Shown in pieces: positions 62,172 to 64,000 of a DNA stretch of 64,000 nt. The notes under the pieces are model-generated. The model ran no database searches. It had not been told where the DNA came from and worked only from the letters and a program-made list of their open reading frames with translations. Every line of letters begins with the position of its first letter. Within the stretch, counting starts at the first letter, position 1. Source of the stretch: Glycomyces algeriensis (lineage in GTDB: Bacteria > Actinomycetota > Actinomycetes > Mycobacteriales > Micromonosporaceae); assembly GCF_027622855.1 (NCBI RefSeq), contig NZ_JAPZVR010000006.1:62001-126000 (forward strand), written 5' to 3'. Made by a program: the position numbers and the translations under genes.

Positions 62172-64000
62172 GTGACCGAGAACCCGTTCCTGTCCCCATC
62201 CGACCTCCCCTACCAGCTCCCGCCGTTCGCGGCGGTCGCGAACGAGCACTACCTGCCCGCGTTCGAGCAGGGCATGGCCGAGCAGCTCGAGGCCGTCGAC
62301 GCCATCGCCAACGACGCGGAGGCGCCGACCTTCGCGAACACCGTGGTGGCCCTGGAGCGGTCCGGCCTCGGCACGCTCAAGCGGGTCGCCCTCGTGTTCT
62401 TCAACAAGAACTCCTCGGACACCGACGACGACCTGAACGCGATCGAGTCCGAGATCAGCCCGAAGCTCGCCGCGCACGCGGACAAGATCCTGCTGAACCC
62501 GGCGCTGTTCGCGCGCATCGAGGCGGTCTGGGAGCAGCGCGGGCAGCTCGGCCTGGACGAGCAGGACGAGCGGCTGCTGGAGCGGTACAGGACCGAGTTC
62601 GTGCGCGGCGGCGCCGCGCTCGACGCCGACGGGAAGGCGCGGCTCTCGGCGATCAACACCGAACTGGCCGAACTCGCCTCCAAGTTCAACCAGCAGATCC
62701 TCAGCGACATCAACGACGCGGCCGTGCACGTCACCGACCGTGCGGAGCTCGACGGGCTCGGCGAGGACCAGATCGGGGCCGCCGCGTCGGCCGCGAAGGA
62801 GCGCGGCATCGAGGGCTGGCTCATCACGCAGTCGAACTTCTCGCGCCACCCGCTCCTGGAGGACCTCAAGGACCGGGGCCTGCGCGAGCGGCTGTACAAG
62901 GCCACGATCGGGCGCGGCGCCGGGAACGCCGAGACGCTGCTGCGGATGGTGCGCCTGCGCGCCGAGAAGGCGCAGCTGCTCGGCTTCGAGCACTTCGCCG
63001 CGTACATCGCCGCGGACCAGACCGCCGGGAACGCCGGGATCATCGCCGAGCGCCTCGCCGGGCTCGCCGAGGCCTCGGTGCGCAACGCGCGCCGCGAGGC
63101 CGCGGAGCTGCAGGAGGTCATCGACGCCGACGGCGGCGGCTTCGAGCTGGCCGCGTGGGACTGGTCGTTCTATGCGAAGCAGGTGCGCCAGGCCAAGTTC
63201 GGCTTCGACGCCGAAGCGCTGAAGCCGTACCTCGAACTCGACCGGGTCCTCGTCGACGGCGTCTTCCACGCCGCCGAGAAGGAGTTCGGGCTGACCTTCG
63301 AGGAGCGGAAGGACCTGGAGGGCTACCACCCCGAGGCCCGTGTCTGGGAGGTCTTCGACAGCGGAGAACCGCTCGGCCTGTTCGTGGGCGACTTCTTCAC
63401 CCGCGACTCGAAGAAGGGCGGCGCGTGGATGAACCCGCTCGTCGTCCAGTCCGAGCTCACCGGCGACAAGCCCGTGGTGGTCAACAACCTCAACATCGTC
63501 AAGCCCTCCGAAGGGCAGCCCGCGCTGGTCACCGTCGACAACGTGACGACGCTGTTCCACGAGTTCGGGCACGCCCTCCACGGCCTGCTCTCGGCCTGCC
63601 GCTACCCGAAGACCTCGATGACCTCGACGCCGCGCGACTTCGTGGAGTACCCGTCGCAGGTCAACGAGATGTGGGAGGACTGGCCGGAGGTCACCGCGAA
63701 CTACATGCGCCACTACGAGACCGGTGAGGCCGCCCCGGCCGAGCTGATCGCGCAGTGGAAGGCCGCCGGGAAGTTCGGCGAGGGCTTCGCGTCGACCGAG
63801 TACCTGGGCGCGGCCCTGCTCGACCAGGCCTGGCACCGGCTCACTCCCGATGAGGTGCCGGACGGCGGCGACGACCCGTTCGCGGTCGTGGAGGCGTTCG
63901 AGCGCAAGGCGCTCGAGGACGCCGGGATCTACATGCCCGAGATCGCCCCGCGCTACCGCTCGGGCTACTTCGCGCACATCTCGATCGGCTACGCCGCCGG
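62172..64000 (+). CDS. M3 family oligopeptidase / peptidyl-dipeptidase (3' end outside the window)
   Basis: 609 residues are seen before the window ends; the family is about 680. Start GTG 62172 follows GAGGAG. A helical N-terminal half (FFNKNSSDTDDDLNAIESEISP) leads to the zinc motif HEFGH in TLFHEFGHALHGLLS, then PRDFVEYPSQVNEMWE and YMPEIAPRYRSGYFAHI near the edge. It cuts short peptides in the cytosol (Dcp/oligopeptidase A group). No signal peptide. Confidence 0.95.
   Translation, partial: MTENPFLSPSDLPYQLPPFAAVANEHYLPAFEQGMAEQLEAVDAIANDAEAPTFANTVVALERSGLGTLKRVALVFFNKNSSDTDDDLNAIESEISPKLAAHADKILLNPALFARIEAVWEQRGQLGLDEQDERLLERYRTEFVRGGAALDADGKARLSAINTELAELASKFNQQILSDINDAAVHVTDRAELDGLGEDQIGAAASAAKERGIEGWLITQSNFSRHPLLEDLKDRGLRERLYKATIGRGAGNAETLLRMVRLRAEKAQLLGFEHFAAYIAADQTAGNAGIIAERLAGLAEASVRNARREAAELQEVIDADGGGFELAAWDWSFYAKQVRQAKFGFDAEALKPYLELDRVLVDGVFHAAEKEFGLTFEERKDLEGYHPEARVWEVFDSGEPLGLFVGDFFTRDSKKGGAWMNPLVVQSELTGDKPVVVNNLNIVKPSEGQPALVTVDNVTTLFHEFGHALHGLLSACRYPKTSMTSTPRDFVEYPSQVNEMWEDWPEVTANYMRHYETGEAAPAELIAQWKAAGKFGEGFASTEYLGAALLDQAWHRLTPDEVPDGGDDPFAVVEAFERKALEDAGIYMPEIAPRYRSGYFAHISIGYAA

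Overview
The window is about 70% G+C and behaves like an actinobacterial chromosome. It carries a qcrCAB/ctaE respiratory locus, an AfsR-type regulator, a DrrAB-type exporter, a SigE-family ECF sigma factor, a DUF164 zinc-ribbon/Nif3 pair, an actinobacterial type of leuS, and many genes whose -10 box lies 6-7 nt before the start codon (leaderless mRNAs). I saw no rRNA, tRNA, CRISPR array, transposase or phage gene. A Glycomyces/Stackebrandtia-like or Micromonospora-like soil actinomycete is a guess, not something the sequence proves.

Layout. 1-5.6 kb: the 5' part of a DEAD-box RNA helicase gene, then four tandem double-GNAT acetyltransferases, two of them preceded by the same palindrome at the same distance. 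5.7-14.6 kb: ECF sigma factor with a membrane partner, a cold-shock protein, an ABC exporter, a small HTH protein, a polytopic membrane protein, an ABC-F ATPase and an M23 endopeptidase. 14.6-24.1 kb and 31.6-38.9 kb: two blocks that together form a hemicellulose/xylose system. They comprise a GH3 glycosidase with its own LacI regulator, a ROK (XylR-like) repressor, a binding-protein ABC importer, GH31-xylB-xylA and a secreted GH10-CBM2 xylanase. A ROK-type operator (TTAGTT-N13-AACTAA or a close variant) lies in front of both the importer and the GH31-xylB-xylA operon, which ties the two blocks into one regulon. Twin LacI operators lie in front of GH3.

24.2-31.4 kb: a serine hydrolase, a DrrAB exporter with an 11-bp-periodic SARP-like box, a convergent AfsR-like regulator overlapping drrB by 4 bp at the 3' ends, and a bar/pat-like acetyltransferase. 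36.8 kb: dps. 39.5-42.5 kb: leuS with what looks like a complete transcription attenuator: a 9-codon leader peptide with two adjacent Leu codons, a hairpin, and an intrinsic terminator. 42.6-49.0 kb: a MoxR/DUF58/transglutaminase operon followed by a DEDDh-exonuclease/GIY-YIG fusion. 49.3-51.0 kb: a short RelA/SpoT homologue with intact hydrolase motifs but an eroded synthetase domain. 51.1-57.1 kb: qcrB-qcrA-qcrC and ctaE, then a divergent degenerate receiver-domain protein and trpD. 57.3-64 kb: DUF164, Nif3, an XRE/TPR regulator facing a small membrane protein, a metallophosphoesterase and the 5' part of an M3 oligopeptidase gene.

The most unusual item is a pair of ~165-bp nested-hairpin elements (18735-18911 and 59025-59187). 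Each sits at the 3' end of a regulator gene in the same orientation. Their ~105-bp cores are about 88% identical, several differences are compensatory base-pair changes, and their outer arms are unrelated in sequence yet self-complementary in each copy. This looks like a structured RNA/DNA element family that I cannot name.
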